Positions 1-10,305 are shown, counted from the first letter of the stretch. The stretch: 64,000 nucleotides of DNA from Mesostigma viride (GCA_009746045.1 RPFO01000027.1:404001-468000); one strand, 5' to 3'. Numbers and translations are program-made. The notes: a model not told the origin generated them from the letters alone.

Positions 1-543
1 CAGGCGGGCAAAGAAGAGGAGGAGGAGGAGGAGTCCGAGGAAGAGGATTTCCTGACGAAATTGAAGGATGCGCTGGCCGGGGCAGATGGGGCTTCCAGGA
101 AGCCGAAAAAGACCAAAGGGGTGACGCTGCCCACTCGAGCACAAGTGGTGAATTGGAGGGTGCAAGAGAGAGTGCTCCCCGAGGTGCTCGAGGATGCCAA
201 CGACAATGGAGGGGGGATAAAGAGTTGGATCATGGCTACTCGCCAAGGGGGGTGGAGGAACCAGGAAAGCAGGAAGGTGGTCATGAACATCGCCCTGGCC
301 ATGGACACACTCTTCAAGGAGTTGGGGCCGGCAGCCGGGGAGTTGGCTGGGGTAGAGTATCTCATGAGGGTGGTGGCAGCCATGCTCCTAGTGGAGAGCC
401 AGGGGTCAGGAGGGTGGAAGGTGGCTGGCCACCTCCTTGCTCTCAAGGAAGATGCCTCCTTGGTGAGCAACCCGGCCATGAAGATGGCCCTGCAAAGCGC
501 CACGATGATGGAGAAGCTGGGCAAGGCCCAGCAAACCAAGTAA
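1..543 (+). CDS. Gag-like ORF1 of the DIRS element, 3' part only
   Basis: The frame is open from the first base of the window to a TAA at 541-543, so this is the C-terminal 180 residues of a longer protein. It begins with a run of acidic residues, then a basic patch around KPKKTK, then an alpha-helical-looking region rich in Met, Ala and Leu. No zinc knuckle or enzyme motif is visible. Its place directly upstream of the DIRS RT frame (47 bases between stop and next ATG) is the main reason to call it ORF1/Gag. The functional assignment is by position only. An internal TTG at 61 is not needed as a start because the frame runs off the window edge. Confidence 0.55.
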   Translation, partial: QAGKEEEEEEESEEEDFLTKLKDALAGADGASRKPKKTKGVTLPTRAQVVNWRVQERVLPEVLEDANDNGGGIKSWIMATRQGGWRNQESRKVVMNIALAMDTLFKELGPAAGELAGVEYLMRVVAAMLLVESQGSGGWKVAGHLLALKEDASLVSNPAMKMALQSATMMEKLGKAQQTK

Positions 544-590
544 ACACCGAAAGGGTAAACCGCTCCCCCTTCCCACTGCCTCTTCCTACA

Positions 591-3215
591 ATGCCTCTAA
601 GCACTACGTGGGGGAGAGTGAGGTCAGCACGCAGACGCCAGCGTGCAACTCGCCGCCGCCGGACCTTCACTCTACAACACAAGGTGATTACGTGGTTGAA
701 TTGGCTATGGCACGGGGGGGCAGACCCTCCGCCTAAATCTGGAGGCGCGTGCTCCAGAGGAACGGCGGAGGCCCTGAAAAGGGTCAAGAAGCACTGCGAG
801 TGGTACAGTCGCCGCGTAACCGGCGTTGCGACAGGCCCCGCAGAAGGAAGTGATCTAATCTATGGGAAATGTAATAAGTATGAACAACTTGTGGCGGAGC
901 GGGTGAGTCTGCCGAAGCGCGAGGTGGCAGGAAAGGCGAAGCTGCTGGATTTGCTGGCGCTACGACCTAGTTGGCGAGAGGTGTACGCGAGCGAAGCCAA
1001 CTGCATCAAGCCGGAGGTGGCTGCCAGTGCGAGGTATTGGAATGTACCTGCCCCCAGCCGAGGGTGCACCATGGCGGAGTGGGGCAAGTTGATGGGGAGG
1101 GCAGCGGACGTGGGGATGGTGGAGTTCCGAGAGACGCGGCCAAAGTGGGTAGACGGATGTTTTGGGGTGGCCAAAGGAGTGGGGGAGTTAAGGCTCATTG
1201 TGAATAAGAAGTTGGGGAACGCACTGTGGGTGGACCCCCCTAAGACGGTGTTACCCCACCTGGGCATATACTCGGAGGTCTATATCAAGGGTCGGTGCTA
1301 CACGGCCAAGAGCGATCTGGTCTCGTATTACTATACCATCCAAGTGCCGGAGTGGTGGTGGGATTATCAAGGGCTACCTGATGTGTGGTCCACCGATGTC
1401 GGGCTGCCGGGGCGGCGGAGGAGGGTGTGGCCAGTGCTGAAAGTGCTGGCCATGGGGCACTCCCACGCTGTAGCGCTAGGGGAAGCCATCCATGAGATGG
1501 TCCTCTATGCCACGGGCGCTTTGGATCCTAGACGGCAGGTGAACCGCCTCACAAGTGTAGGGGAGCTGACCGTGCTTCGGAATGCATGGGGTAACCCAAC
1601 CGCCCTAGCCATCGAGTACAAGGAGGAGAGCACGAGGGAGATGCAAATCGACCTTGAGGACCCCCCTGCCCCTATGGTATCCATCACTATTGATGACCTG
1701 GTGGTCAGCAATGGGCGCACGTGCGAGGCGGTGAATCGCTTAATCGCGAGTGCTATTGAAGACGGGTACGCGCCTAACAACCTTGTGCCCTCCAAGGACA
1801 AGACGATCATGGCTAGCCCGGAGGGGGAGGACGAGCTAGAAGCTCTGGGTGTTGTTCACCGGCGGGATGGGGTGTTGGAGCCGACAGCTAAGCAGCTCAC
1901 CCTTGTGGTTGCGCACACTCGTGTACTCCTCGAGAGGGGACGCGCTACCGCTGAGGCGCTGGCGGCCGTCGTGGGCCGGTGGGTGTGGCTGCAGATGCTC
2001 AGCCGCACTTGCTTGTCCATATGGCAGCAGAGTTTTAAGTTCATCAACCTCAAGGGGTGGGGCCAGCGAACGCGACCTTTGTGGCAAGGTGTGCGCGATG
2101 AGCTCGAGTGTGCCATGGCGTTGGCCCCCATGCTCCGTGTGGACCGGGGGGCTGCCCTGGCTCCGGTGGTGGTGGCCTCGGATGCGTCTAGTTTTGGGCA
2201 GGGGGTTGTCTACGCTGAGATGGCCCCAGCTGAGGTGACGGAATTAGCTCGGGCCCGGGAGGTGCGGGGTTACCCAACCCTCCTCACCCCAGGTGAGGCC
2301 ATGTATGCCGGGCCTAGACCCTTGACCAAGGCCGCGGAAAAAGCCATCATCCACGGGCGATGGCGCGTCGGGATCAAGAGTCGCTGGCGCGATTCGACCA
2401 TGCACATCAACGAGAAGGAAGTGCGGGCCGCTGTGAAGGGGGTGGAGCGCTCGGCCCGGAACCTCGGAACATGGGGTAAGCGGGTGGTGAGGTTAGTGGA
2501 CTCCACTGCCGCTTTGGGCTGCTTGGCTAAAGGGCGTTCCTCTTCTTACCGGTTAAACAAGCAATGCCGCCGGTTGTGCGCTCTTACGTTGGTCACCGGC
2601 AGCCGCTCACAATGGGTCTGGACGCCAAGTGAGCTTCAGCCTGCGGATGGGCCTTCGCGGGGGCTTTCCATGGCTGCCTCGGTGGCCGGGTGGGTCCGCG
2701 ATTTGACTCGCGAGGGTGTTCATCCCAATCCCGGGCCTCGGCTTGGCGCTAGCTACTTGACCCTTCTTGAGGGCAAGGTGAAGCCGGCTACTTTGATGGT
2801 TTACCATCGGGGTCTTAGGTCCTTTTTCGCATGGTGGGCGAGCCGGCGGGGTCGGGTTGGCAGCTTGTTGCGCGGCTTGACGATAGAGGAATACTATTGC
2901 GAGTATGTCGCTTGGGCGCACTCACGGTGTTACAGCCGCCAGTTGTGTGTCAATGCGCTTATGGGCCTGAATTTGTACTTCCCCGGGAGGTGCGGGATTG
3001 GGCCTTGGCACGAAGTGTTTTGGCTGGCTGGCGCACGTTGGCACCCCCTCGTGCCCCCCCCCCATTCCATGGGAGGCTGCGTTTGCGCTTGCTTGTACTA
3101 TGGTGCTCCAGCGGCAGCCTCGTGCGGCTATGATGGTCATCGTTATTTTCCAACAATACCTGCGGGTATCGGAGGCGCTCAACCTGTTGGTCGGCCATGT
3201 GCGCTTGCAGCCTGA
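591..3215 (+). CDS. DIRS reverse transcriptase-RNase H polyprotein (frame leaves homology near 2980)
   Basis: The first ATG after ORF1 in this frame is at 591; upstream codons of the same frame overlap ORF1 and look non-coding. The RT palm is marked by an ITIDDL catalytic box with Asp codons at 1692-1697, preceded by the MGHSHA segment. RNase H follows, with ASDASSFGQG, an INEKE glutamate, LVDSTAAL and the terminal PADGPSR, which is the DIRS version of the last acidic motif. After a 2A-like HPNPGP at 2721-2738 the start of the recombinase domain follows. Homology continues to about 2980 (NALMGLNLYFPG), after which the coding signal moves to another frame. The formal stop is at 3213-3215. The protein copies element RNA into DNA. 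Confidence 0.85.
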   Translation: MPLSTTWGRVRSARRRQRATRRRRTFTLQHKVITWLNWLWHGGADPPPKSGGACSRGTAEALKRVKKHCEWYSRRVTGVATGPAEGSDLIYGKCNKYEQLVAERVSLPKREVAGKAKLLDLLALRPSWREVYASEANCIKPEVAASARYWNVPAPSRGCTMAEWGKLMGRAADVGMVEFRETRPKWVDGCFGVAKGVGELRLIVNKKLGNALWVDPPKTVLPHLGIYSEVYIKGRCYTAKSDLVSYYYTIQVPEWWWDYQGLPDVWSTDVGLPGRRRRVWPVLKVLAMGHSHAVALGEAIHEMVLYATGALDPRRQVNRLTSVGELTVLRNAWGNPTALAIEYKEESTREMQIDLEDPPAPMVSITIDDLVVSNGRTCEAVNRLIASAIEDGYAPNNLVPSKDKTIMASPEGEDELEALGVVHRRDGVLEPTAKQLTLVVAHTRVLLERGRATAEALAAVVGRWVWLQMLSRTCLSIWQQSFKFINLKGWGQRTRPLWQGVRDELECAMALAPMLRVDRGAALAPVVVASDASSFGQGVVYAEMAPAEVTELARAREVRGYPTLLTPGEAMYAGPRPLTKAAEKAIIHGRWRVGIKSRWRDSTMHINEKEVRAAVKGVERSARNLGTWGKRVVRLVDSTAALGCLAKGRSSSYRLNKQCRRLCALTLVTGSRSQWVWTPSELQPADGPSRGLSMAASVAGWVRDLTREGVHPNPGPRLGASYLTLLEGKVKPATLMVYHRGLRSFFAWWASRRGRVGSLLRGLTIEEYYCEYVAWAHSRCYSRQLCVNALMGLNLYFPGRCGIGPWHEVFWLAGARWHPLVPPPHSMGGCVCACLYYGAPAAASCGYDGHRYFPTIPAGIGGAQPVGRPCALAA
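2712..2738 (+). other. 2A-like EGVHPNPGP motif between RNase H and recombinase domains
   Basis: Codons read E-G-V-H-P-N-P-G-P, close to the ribosome-skipping signature D-(V/I)-E-x-N-P-G-P. The NPGP core is exact, but the usual Asp is Gly and the Glu is His. It lies exactly at the junction of two enzymatic domains, where a co-translational break would separate RT/RNase H from the recombinase. Activity is inference only. Confidence 0.4.
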
Positions 3216-3666
3216 TGTTCGGTTGCGGGGTTCGCAGCGGGGCGCCTTGTTGTTGATGTCAGCTAAGACGGCTAAGGGGGAGGTGCAGTCTGTGGTGATC
3301 GAGGATGTCATGACTGAGACCCTCTTGCGGGCTTGTATGCGTGGCAAGGCGGCCTGGGAGCGGGTGTTCCCTTACGATTATGCCCAGTTCAGCCGGGTTT
3401 GGCATCAGGCCACGCAAGCTTTGGGGGTCGACACGGTGTTTACCATTCACGGGCTGCGGCATGGGGGGGCTACCTATGATTTTTTGCGGCAGCGCAGCAT
3501 GGCTGATATTCAGCATCGGGGTCGCTGGCGCAGCAGCAAAACTGTCGCCCACTATGTGGGATTGCACCGGAGCTTGGCCCTCACCCTTCCTGACGCCCTG
3601 GTTCGGGCTATCGCCGCCTGCCCCCCGCGCATTTGGCGGAGCGTCTTTTCTCTGCCTTCCTCTTAA
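2978..3666 (+). pseudogene. DIRS tyrosine recombinase, broken by two frame changes
   Basis: This is the integrating enzyme of the element, a phage-integrase-fold tyrosine recombinase. The N-terminal part is in the RT frame up to about 2980. About 2978-3060 is coding in a second frame (LPREVRDWALARSVLAGW). From about 3060 to the TAA at 3664-3666 a third frame is used (PIPWEAAFALA onward). The catalytic set is visible in the third frame: Arg in YLRVSEAL, His-x-x-Arg in HGLRHGG, then GRWRSSKTVAHY with the Tyr nucleophile. Both frame changes go the same way; one is beside CCCCGGG and the other at a 10-base C run (3054-3063). That fits either real decay or homopolymer errors. A formal ORF starts at 2998. 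Confidence 0.8.
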
Positions 3667-3742
3667 GTTCCCTTCATTCTTGTCTTATGCGTCCACCGGT
3701 TTTTGTTTTGCCCCTGGCTTGGGTCGCCAGGGAGGGATGTAA

Positions 3743-3772
3743 GGGTAAGGCTAGCCTTTTTGGACATAAAGT
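3743..3772 (+). repeat. DIRS split direct repeat, copy 1
   Basis: The 30-base sequence starting GGGTAAGGCTAGCC and ending GGACATAAAGT recurs exactly at 4289-4318. It is followed by TTAATAAAGAGTCTGG, a possible poly(A) signal, and by a segment (about 3840-3950) found inverted at 10990-11080. Confidence 0.7.
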
Positions 3773-4288
3773 GTTCCCATGGGTAAGGATGGCCAGTTGA
3801 GGGCCACTTCCCGATGTGCTCTACTTATTGTTTTAATAAAGAGTCTGGTTACCCTGGAGTTCCACGGTTAATAGAATCGGGGTTCTCTGAACATAGTTTC
3901 TTTATAGTGATACGGAAGGGGAGCCGCTGATGCTAGGTGAAATAGAGCTGGGTGATGTGATCGTAATAAGGTTGATTAGGCTTCTAGTGTACGAGTATTA
4001 CGGATGATATGGCCCAATTGTTGCGGCCCATACCTTGACGGTGTGCTGAGTACCTTGACGACGGATTTTTGCGTCTAGGTTCTCCTAGCAGATCTGTGAT
4101 TGCGGACGGGTTTGCAACAAGCAATATCTGAAGTAAAACTTGACGGCTAAAACTGTTTAGAGGTCGTTGCCGGATCTGGCCGTTGGTAGAGAGCCGTTGG
4201 CCTTGAAACACGATAAAAGCTTGCTCACCTAGCTCATGGCGGTCTCTTTTGTTTTCCCACCCGCCCTCCCTGTGTGTTGCCTGTTTGG

Positions 4289-4318
4289 GGGTAAGGCTAG
4301 CCTTTTTGGACATAAAGT
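4289..4318 (+). repeat. DIRS split direct repeat, copy 2 (probable right end)
   Basis: Exact 30-base match to 3743-3772, 546 bp downstream. The preceding pyrimidine-rich stretch (TCTTTTGTTTTCCCACCCGCCCTCCC) resembles the sequence before the related copies at 8120-8165 and 10615-10680. Confidence 0.7.
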
Positions 4319-5702
4319 AATATTGTGCCACATAACATGATTAATAAAGTGACACACCTGTTTTCCTTGGAGTGACAAGTGTCATGCAATGAGTCTACCG
4401 ACTTGTCATCATGTTAGCCATAGAACATGTGTCATCAGGAGCTTCCAACACTTGTCAGCTCATGGAACAAACACTTGTCCACTAGGCCATAGCACCACTT
4501 GTCAAGCATACGCGTGATGCTACTATGTACGCTAACTCACGGTACAAGTCATCCATGTCCAAGTATAGCATTATGGCACATGAATATTGATCAGCTCATC
4601 GAGCCCAATCCATCCAGCTTATCAAAGCTATCACATTCCCAGCCCATATGGAATGAATCCAACAAGAAATAAACTCGGGCTGGGATGCATTGTGGGCAGG
4701 TGGATATAATATCCCTAACACTTTTGCCTCCCACCCACCCACCCTGGCAAAAGGGGTATAGCAGGGATGAAGCTGCTGTGGGCTGGCCCTGCAAATTCAG
4801 ATAGTATGCATACCCTAGCATACAGATGGCCGTGTGGCCATCTGGTAGACGAGTCTGTGATATGCCACGGTAACGAGCTAGCACACAGATTGTAATAAAT
4901 TTGATGTTTTGCACATGGTGATCAATGCAAAGCAAAGCAAGGCCAGAAACGGATGCTGACATCATCCTTAATTAATGAAAACCCGCATGTGTCAAGCACC
5001 GGCCTGAACAGCGCTGAAAACGCCACTAAAACTTGCGTGGTCACGCACCCCCAAGACTATTTAGTATATAAACCGTACAGGTAGTCCTACAAGGTCCTTA
5101 AACAACAAGCATTCATCTCGCCCATCGACACTATGGGTTGGTCCGAGTCCACTATACGCTAATTAGGCACGACTTACTCAAAACATTCAGTCAAAGAGTC
5201 GCTAGGCAATCAGCCGTCCCTACAGGTCCCTAGCGTTACATCTGTTGCATTGCTGACAAAAAAATTACGAACCTTTGTAAGAAAGTCTTATGAGGTAAGT
5301 CTACCCTTAATTTTTCGGACCACTTGAAATAGCTGCCGACCCTAATAAACAACCGGGTCCTTCAATGCATTAGATGAGCTTGAAACCCTTTGTGTTTGAT
5401 CGGATTAGTATACCCAGGTCGCAGACACAGTCTGACATGCCTGCCGTGCAGCATGATACATCAGCTGTGGCCTGTCTTCGGGCTTGAGGGAGAACGGGCG
5501 TCCCTGCCCCCCCCCTCCCACTGTGCAACTCAAGGACTGAAAAGCACTAGGATGTGCTCAATGACCCCCTAACGGAGGCATGTTATAATTGAATTAACAG
5601 ACAGCCTTCCACATCGCAGGCCAAAGCATAGTGGCCCTACCTTTCCCACAATGATGCGTTAGATAACTACAGAAGATACCCATTATATATACTGACCGAA
5701 AG
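4319..5702. other. Gene-poor stretch with clustered ACTTGTC words
   Basis: No convincing exon is seen. Between about 4370 and 4520 the word ACTTGTC or its near variants (ACAAGTGTCAT, ATGTGTCATC) occurs about six times. The rest is unique AT-balanced sequence. Confidence 0.4.
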
Positions 5703-5705
5703 TCA

Positions 5706-5842
5706 GAGGAGGCGGTGGAGGACGCGGAGGTGGCGGACGTGGAGAGGGCGGAGGTGGAGAAGGCGGAGATGGCGGAGATGGCGGAGGAGGCGGAGGAGGC
5801 GGAGGAGGCGGTGACGGTGGCGGCGGCGGTGGTGGCGATGGC
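5706..5842 (-). repeat. GGCGGAGG-rich tract, reads as Ser-Pro/Pro-rich on the minus strand
   Basis: The plus strand is a GGAGGNGGCGGA purine-rich array. The minus frame encodes PSPPPPP-type blocks like those of hydroxyproline-rich algal wall proteins (pherophorin rods). No flanking folded domain, signal peptide or splice sites could be assigned, so it is listed as low-complexity DNA that could be a rod exon. Confidence 0.4.
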
Positions 5843-6015
5843 ACTGACCCAGCCTCTGAGCTCGCAGCCGCAATGTGGACGTTCGCATACAGTAGGAGTC
5901 GTGAATACCCCATGCATGGAGGTAGCGTTGGCATGCAGCAAATGCAGGATTAAGCAAACATACACGTACATGTGCAAGCAATGGTATGTCAACTTGTGTG
6001 ATGGGAAGCGATTAG

Positions 6016-6100
6016 GAGGAGGCGCACAGCCAAGGAGGGTGACACCCACAAGGAAGCAAGGAGGAGGTGCGCAACCAAGGAGGGTGACACGCACAAGGAG
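6016..6100 (+). repeat. 45-bp minisatellite, two copies
   Basis: Contains the unit CAAGGAGGGTGACACGCAC plus AAGGAAGCAAGGAGG, also found tandemly at 7790-8060 and 51090-51595. Confidence 0.75.
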
Positions 6101-6612
6101 AAGTGCTGCTTTGCGCAATACATATAAGATCAAATTCACACAGGCTGGAAGGTGGTGCTGGCGGCGTTGGCAGCGCGGTTAGTGGCAAATATTCCGCTGA
6201 AAAAAAATGCCAACATTTCGGAGGGTGCATGGTTTCTTGTCGTTGTGAGGGATGAATGGGCCCTCACATGACAAGCCTCGGTCCAAACACTCAGAAGCTA
6301 GAATGAAAGACGCTAATTGGAATGTCCCCTGCCTTTGGATATACATGTCAGAGGCGATGAAATGCACAACTGTCAAACCTGGTGTCAAGGTGACATTGGC
6401 CATTACGGTGGTACCAAATAGAAAGGGTCAGGCGTTATACCGAAATAGGGATGATGTTCTACATCTGGTGAATGCATGGAGTACCAAAACATCCAGCTAT
6501 CTGCGTATTGCCTGGATGCGGTACAGATAGTACCATGCAAGTGACACTACAGTCATTAACATCTTAAATCCAAGTGAAGGCGCGAATCCAAGTTATGCCG
6601 TGAATCCAAGTA

Positions 6613-7357
6613 CAGTCACTCCCGCATTAAGTTACGATTATTAAGGTTACGTTCCCGCGTTAAGTTACGAAGCCGAAATTTGGGCAGCGACCGTAACTTA
6701 AGCCTGGGTGCCACCGCAACTTACAGCGGGAATGACCGAATCTGTAGGCGTCAGGCTACTTTTGGCCGCGGAGGCGAGGCGGAGGCAGTTAGCATAGCGG
6801 GCCCCCTAGTCCGGACTAGGGGACCCGGTATGCTACATAATTGCTAAGTGAGACGACTGTAACTTATTATTAGTACTTATGTGAAGTTTTAACAGGCGGC
6901 AAAACACCATACGCATGCTGAATCATGAATGCTCCAGTTTAGAATTTGTGGCGATTAGGCCGAGCTCAGCAGGGAACAGGGAACATAGCTAGAGGCCTCG
7001 TGCTGGGATTTGCGAAGATGAACTGCTCAGCGGCAACTGAACTGAACTGAACTGAGCAAGCAAAATCGCAGCTGCCAATGATGATATCAGCTTCTCTCCC
7101 GAGCTTACGAGACAGGCCCGCAGCGACCTGCTTCGCCGCATTATTATCCAGAATCTGGTACGAAATCCCGTACTTTGTGCGGCCGTGATGCTGCAGCTGA
7201 ATCGGGCTTGACGAGAGCTGTCGAATGCCCGTATAGAAGTCCGTCAGAGGAGGAGGGGGTGGTCTGCTAGCCTAATGCTACCGCTAAGTTACGTTCCCGC
7301 GTTAAGTTCTGACGCCGAGGTTTTGGTAGAGATCATGACTTAACGCGGGAATGACTG
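6613..7357. mobile_element. Non-autonomous pogo/Tc1-mariner-like element with TA target duplications
   Basis: The left end reads CAGTCACTCCCGCATTAAG just after TA (6611-6612). The right end is the inverted form (CTTAACGCGGGAATGACTG), followed by TA (7358-7359). CAGT termini with TA duplications are typical of the pogo branch of Tc1/mariner. The 745-bp interior has no transposase frame. The ends carry nested internal copies of the same terminal word (about 6645-6665 and 6718-6737), so each end folds on itself. A second member starts at 63414. Confidence 0.75.
6791..6834. repeat. 44-bp palindrome inside the pogo-like element
   Basis: AGCATAgCGGGcCCCCTAGT pairs with ACTAGGGGaCCCGgTATGCT around a CCGG centre. 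It may be a cruciform or the scar of another small foldback insertion. Confidence 0.6.
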
Positions 7358-7404
7358 TACAGGCCTCAATAGATATATACTACAGTAACATACATAAGTT
7401 TCTG

Positions 7405-7660
7405 GACGTCGTACTGGCGCCAACGCCTTTCGGTAGCGCTTACCCGGGCTATGGCGGACATCTTGCTACGCCGTACGCGGGCTGACTTTGCGGCGCAGCA
7501 CGGTTATTATTAGGCTAGCTGTTTTATTTCGTTCCACGGTGTGGAGTGTCCCATGCCGGCTTGTAGCTATTTGACGTGGTCTCTCTTGTTAGCGTTGGCT
7601 TTGGTTACATGTTTCATTGGGTGCCTTCACTCTGATGTAAGTAATTATAATTTTTTATAT
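7405..7660 (+). mobile_element. 5'-truncated copy of the RLE-type LINE
   Basis: The sequence matches the reverse complement of about 33229-33485: the last codons of the LINE ORF, the same TAG stop and the 3' UTR ending CTCTGATGTAAGTAATTATA then a T-rich tail. It is flanked by an 11-bp direct repeat ATAAGTTTCTG at 7394-7404 and 7661-7671. This is the expected result of target-primed reverse transcription that stopped early. Confidence 0.85.
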
Positions 7661-7789
7661 ATAAGTTTCTGTAGATTATTATAGAGATACTATAACTGTT
7701 TCTACAAGACTCTACTAGATTCTACTCTATTCTATTATGTTGTAGTAGTTTCAACTAGGCTATACTTGCTTGATGGTACCATTCTCTCA

Positions 7790-8060
7790 GAAGCAAGGAG
7801 GTGCGCAACCAAGGAGGGTGACACGCACAAGGAAGCAAGGAGGTGGCGCGCAACCAAGGAGGGTGACACGCACAAGGAAGCAAGGAGGTGGCGCGCAACC
7901 AAGGAGGGTGACACGCACAAGGAAGCAAGGAGGTGGCGCGCAACCAAGGAGGATGACACGCACAAGGAAGCAAGGAGGAGGCGCGCAACCAAGGAGGGTG
8001 ACACGCACAAGAAAGCAAGGAGGTGGTGCGCCACCAAGGAGGGTTGCACGCACAAGCACA
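7790..8060 (+). repeat. 45-bp minisatellite, about six copies
   Basis: Unit GCAAGGAGGTGGCGCGCAAC followed by CAAGGAGGGTGACACGCAC and AAGGAA, 45 bp (15 codons). The length keeps every frame open, giving repeats such as KEARRWRATKEGDTH in one frame and LVRVTLLGCAPPPCF on the other strand. No start, domain or splice context supports translation. Confidence 0.85.
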
Positions 8061-8084
8061 AAGTGGCGTATCGCGCACTTTGAT

Positions 8085-8310
8085 GTAAAGGCAAGCTCGC
8101 CCAGGTGATGAAGGCCTCTTTTCGTTTTCCACCCACCCTCTCCCGATTATGGGCTTTATTGAAGGGGGTAAGGCCAGCCATTTGATAAGCAGCTAGTGTT
8201 TCCATGAGCATGGTGGGCGGGTTCTGGCCTGCCTTCTCATGTGCTCCACTCTTTGTCTTCTAACAAAGAGTCCGGTTTTCCTGGAGTTCTGCGGTTGATA
8301 CAAACTTCAT
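8085..8310 (+). mobile_element. Isolated DIRS-like terminal fragment
   Basis: Runs through the pyrimidine-rich stretch, GGGGGTAAGGCCAGCC, GTGTTTCCATGAGCATGG and AACAAAGAGTCCGGTTTTCCTGGAGTTC. This matches with substitutions the DIRS 3' region at 4200-4318 joined to 3743-3870. The junction order is the one expected if the two split repeats were collapsed. Confidence 0.55.
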
Positions 8311-10232
8311 TCCCTCCCTCCTCGGCCCCAACCTTCCTGGGAACGTCATGCCTATACCCAGTGACATTTAATAATATGACGAGCAGTTCTTCTGACGATA
8401 CGAGTGCAGATAAAAAGCTCAGCAGTACTTGATCAACAGAGGCAAATCATTTGTTCACTCATCCGTTCATGCATCCCATCCCACATTGTTGCCAAGGAGG
8501 TCTTCCAGGTTTGTAGTTGAGCCACAACACAAGACTCCTGGGCAGCAATGACACCCCAAAATTAGTACTTACCAACACAAGCACCGGAGTTCACACAATT
8601 CGGGCTAGTCAAAGTGCAGCCCCAATCCACCTCAGAAGCCGAAACTGTGTCCATGCAAACTGCATGCATAAGAGCCACACCCGCATGCCACAAATCATCA
8701 GATATGAGCGAAACCGTCATAAAAGGGTGTGGGAATAATCTAGCATCCAGTTGTACATAAAAGAGACAATTGTTGAAGCAATGTATTGTCGTCAGAAAGC
8801 AACAAACGTGAAAACGCCCAAATCTGAGATTCCGCGGAACACAGAAAACAAGTGAACTCAGTAGCTACCAGCAAGGGATCGAACATAGGACCTTTGGCAT
8901 GATTTCGCGGCTGTGTGAGTCTCCTGATCCGAAGGCATCTCACTTAACGTTACGAAACAGCCCAACTGCGAAAAACCTCTTTACCGGAGAGGGGTGCCAA
9001 TATGTCCGAGATTGCTGAATCTATACACAAGATTACTCACCACTAAGCAATGTATGTAGCAAGAGCATCTGCTATGCGTCAGCCTACATCTTGTTGCACC
9101 CACAGTTGCGCCCGCACCATGATGCGAGGAGAGCGCTCTGTGGCCTGCTCGATCCCCTTGGGAGTTGGGGCAGTGAGAGAAGTTTGGGCGCCCTCCCTCC
9201 TTCTCATTGTGTAGAAGGAATGAAGGTTCCTTCATTGGTACCCACGTGACGCAGTCTACGTGATAATTAACTAACTACTTAATTAATCAATGTAGCACGA
9301 GAATAACAATTGTTAGGACATCAAAACCAGGGTGGGGACGATCAGAATTCCATCCATAGCTTTCCTGCTTGAAAGCCACTAGAGCGTTTTCCCACCATTT
9401 ATACGCCATTCATTCATAATGTGTCTTCCTACCATGAGAGCCGAGCACTTATTGAAAAACAAAAAAACTGAAACAAAGAAAACAAAGCGAAGAATCCCAT
9501 AAGAAAAGAATGCTAAAAGGCGGGAGGACAGGAAAAGGGAAATTCCAGCAAGCTGACCACCTTTCGTGGCTGTATTCACGCAAAAGGGTCCTGTAGTTCT
9601 CAGTAGGTGAGGTTTGCTTGCACTGCACCAACAAAATGTAATGATACTAGTACATGCAGGATGTTCTGAAGCAGTTCTGAATAAGATCAGAGGTTCACAT
9701 GTATGTCCAAGTCAAACTTATCTGGCCGGGGCCGCGACCGGTAACTCGATGCACTGTTGGGAGCTTACCAGGACAGTCAAAACCCCATGTGCCAGTCCTC
9801 AACACAATGAAACTCGCGAATGGGTTAGGTCCACAAATCCAAGGGTTGTTGTTGACCTCTCTGCAATGTCAATATGCAAGAGCAGTGCGCGCATACAATG
9901 CAGGAAATTAGGACAGAAACTTGAGGCAGGAACATCAGACTGTGGCCAAGAAAATCTTGCAAGCACATTCCATGAGTGGATGAACCAAAAGTGAAGCCAG
10001 GCATAACTAGTGTATAACGAGCGCTACTTTCATGATGCATTGCATCACAAGTGATACATTTGAACAGCCACAAGACCTCCCTACCTGTCAGCGTTGCTAT
10101 GGGATTGCCCCACTGCCAGCACCTTAAGCGTGGGCAACACCCCCTGTTGTTTTTCTCCGCAGCCCATCGCTGGTAGATGACACACTAGGCAACCCTTGCC
10201 GTTGGTAGCTCTACGACCATTTAGGTACCACC
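8311..10232. other. No gene recognised
   Basis: Several short frames occur but none has a domain, codon bias or splice signals that I can support. Confidence 0.4.
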
Positions 10233-10305
10233 ACTTAGTGCATACCTAGACCTGAGACTTTTCTCTCACGCAATGCGTTACCTATGAGCCCCGGCAATCT
10301 TACGT
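10233..10305 (+). repeat. Inverted repeat, left arm (73 bp)
   Basis: Contains AGACTTTTCTCTCACGCAAT and GAGCCCCGGCAA; pairs imperfectly with 10787-10859. Confidence 0.7.

Larger units (their letters stand above)
1..4318 (+). mobile_element. DIRS-like (PAT/Kangaroo-type) tyrosine-recombinase retrotransposon, 5' end outside window
   Basis: Three coding blocks lie in the order expected for DIRS elements: a Gag-like C-terminus, RT with RNase H, then a tyrosine recombinase. There is no DDE integrase or aspartic protease. Downstream of the recombinase a 30-bp sequence is repeated directly at 3743-3772 and 4289-4318, which fits the split direct repeats of PAT-like elements rather than LTRs. Fragments of the same terminal region recur at about 8085-8310 and, inverted, at about 10470-11075. 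The recombinase region has two frame breaks, so this copy is probably inactive unless they are sequencing errors. The right boundary is inferred from the second repeat. Confidence 0.8.

Noticed and set aside
7755-8211. Secreted or Cys-rich protein from the 45-bp repeat (LVRVTLLGCAPPPCF)
   Set aside because: All frames stay open because the unit is 15 codons; no signal peptide or domain, and arrays elsewhere are decayed.
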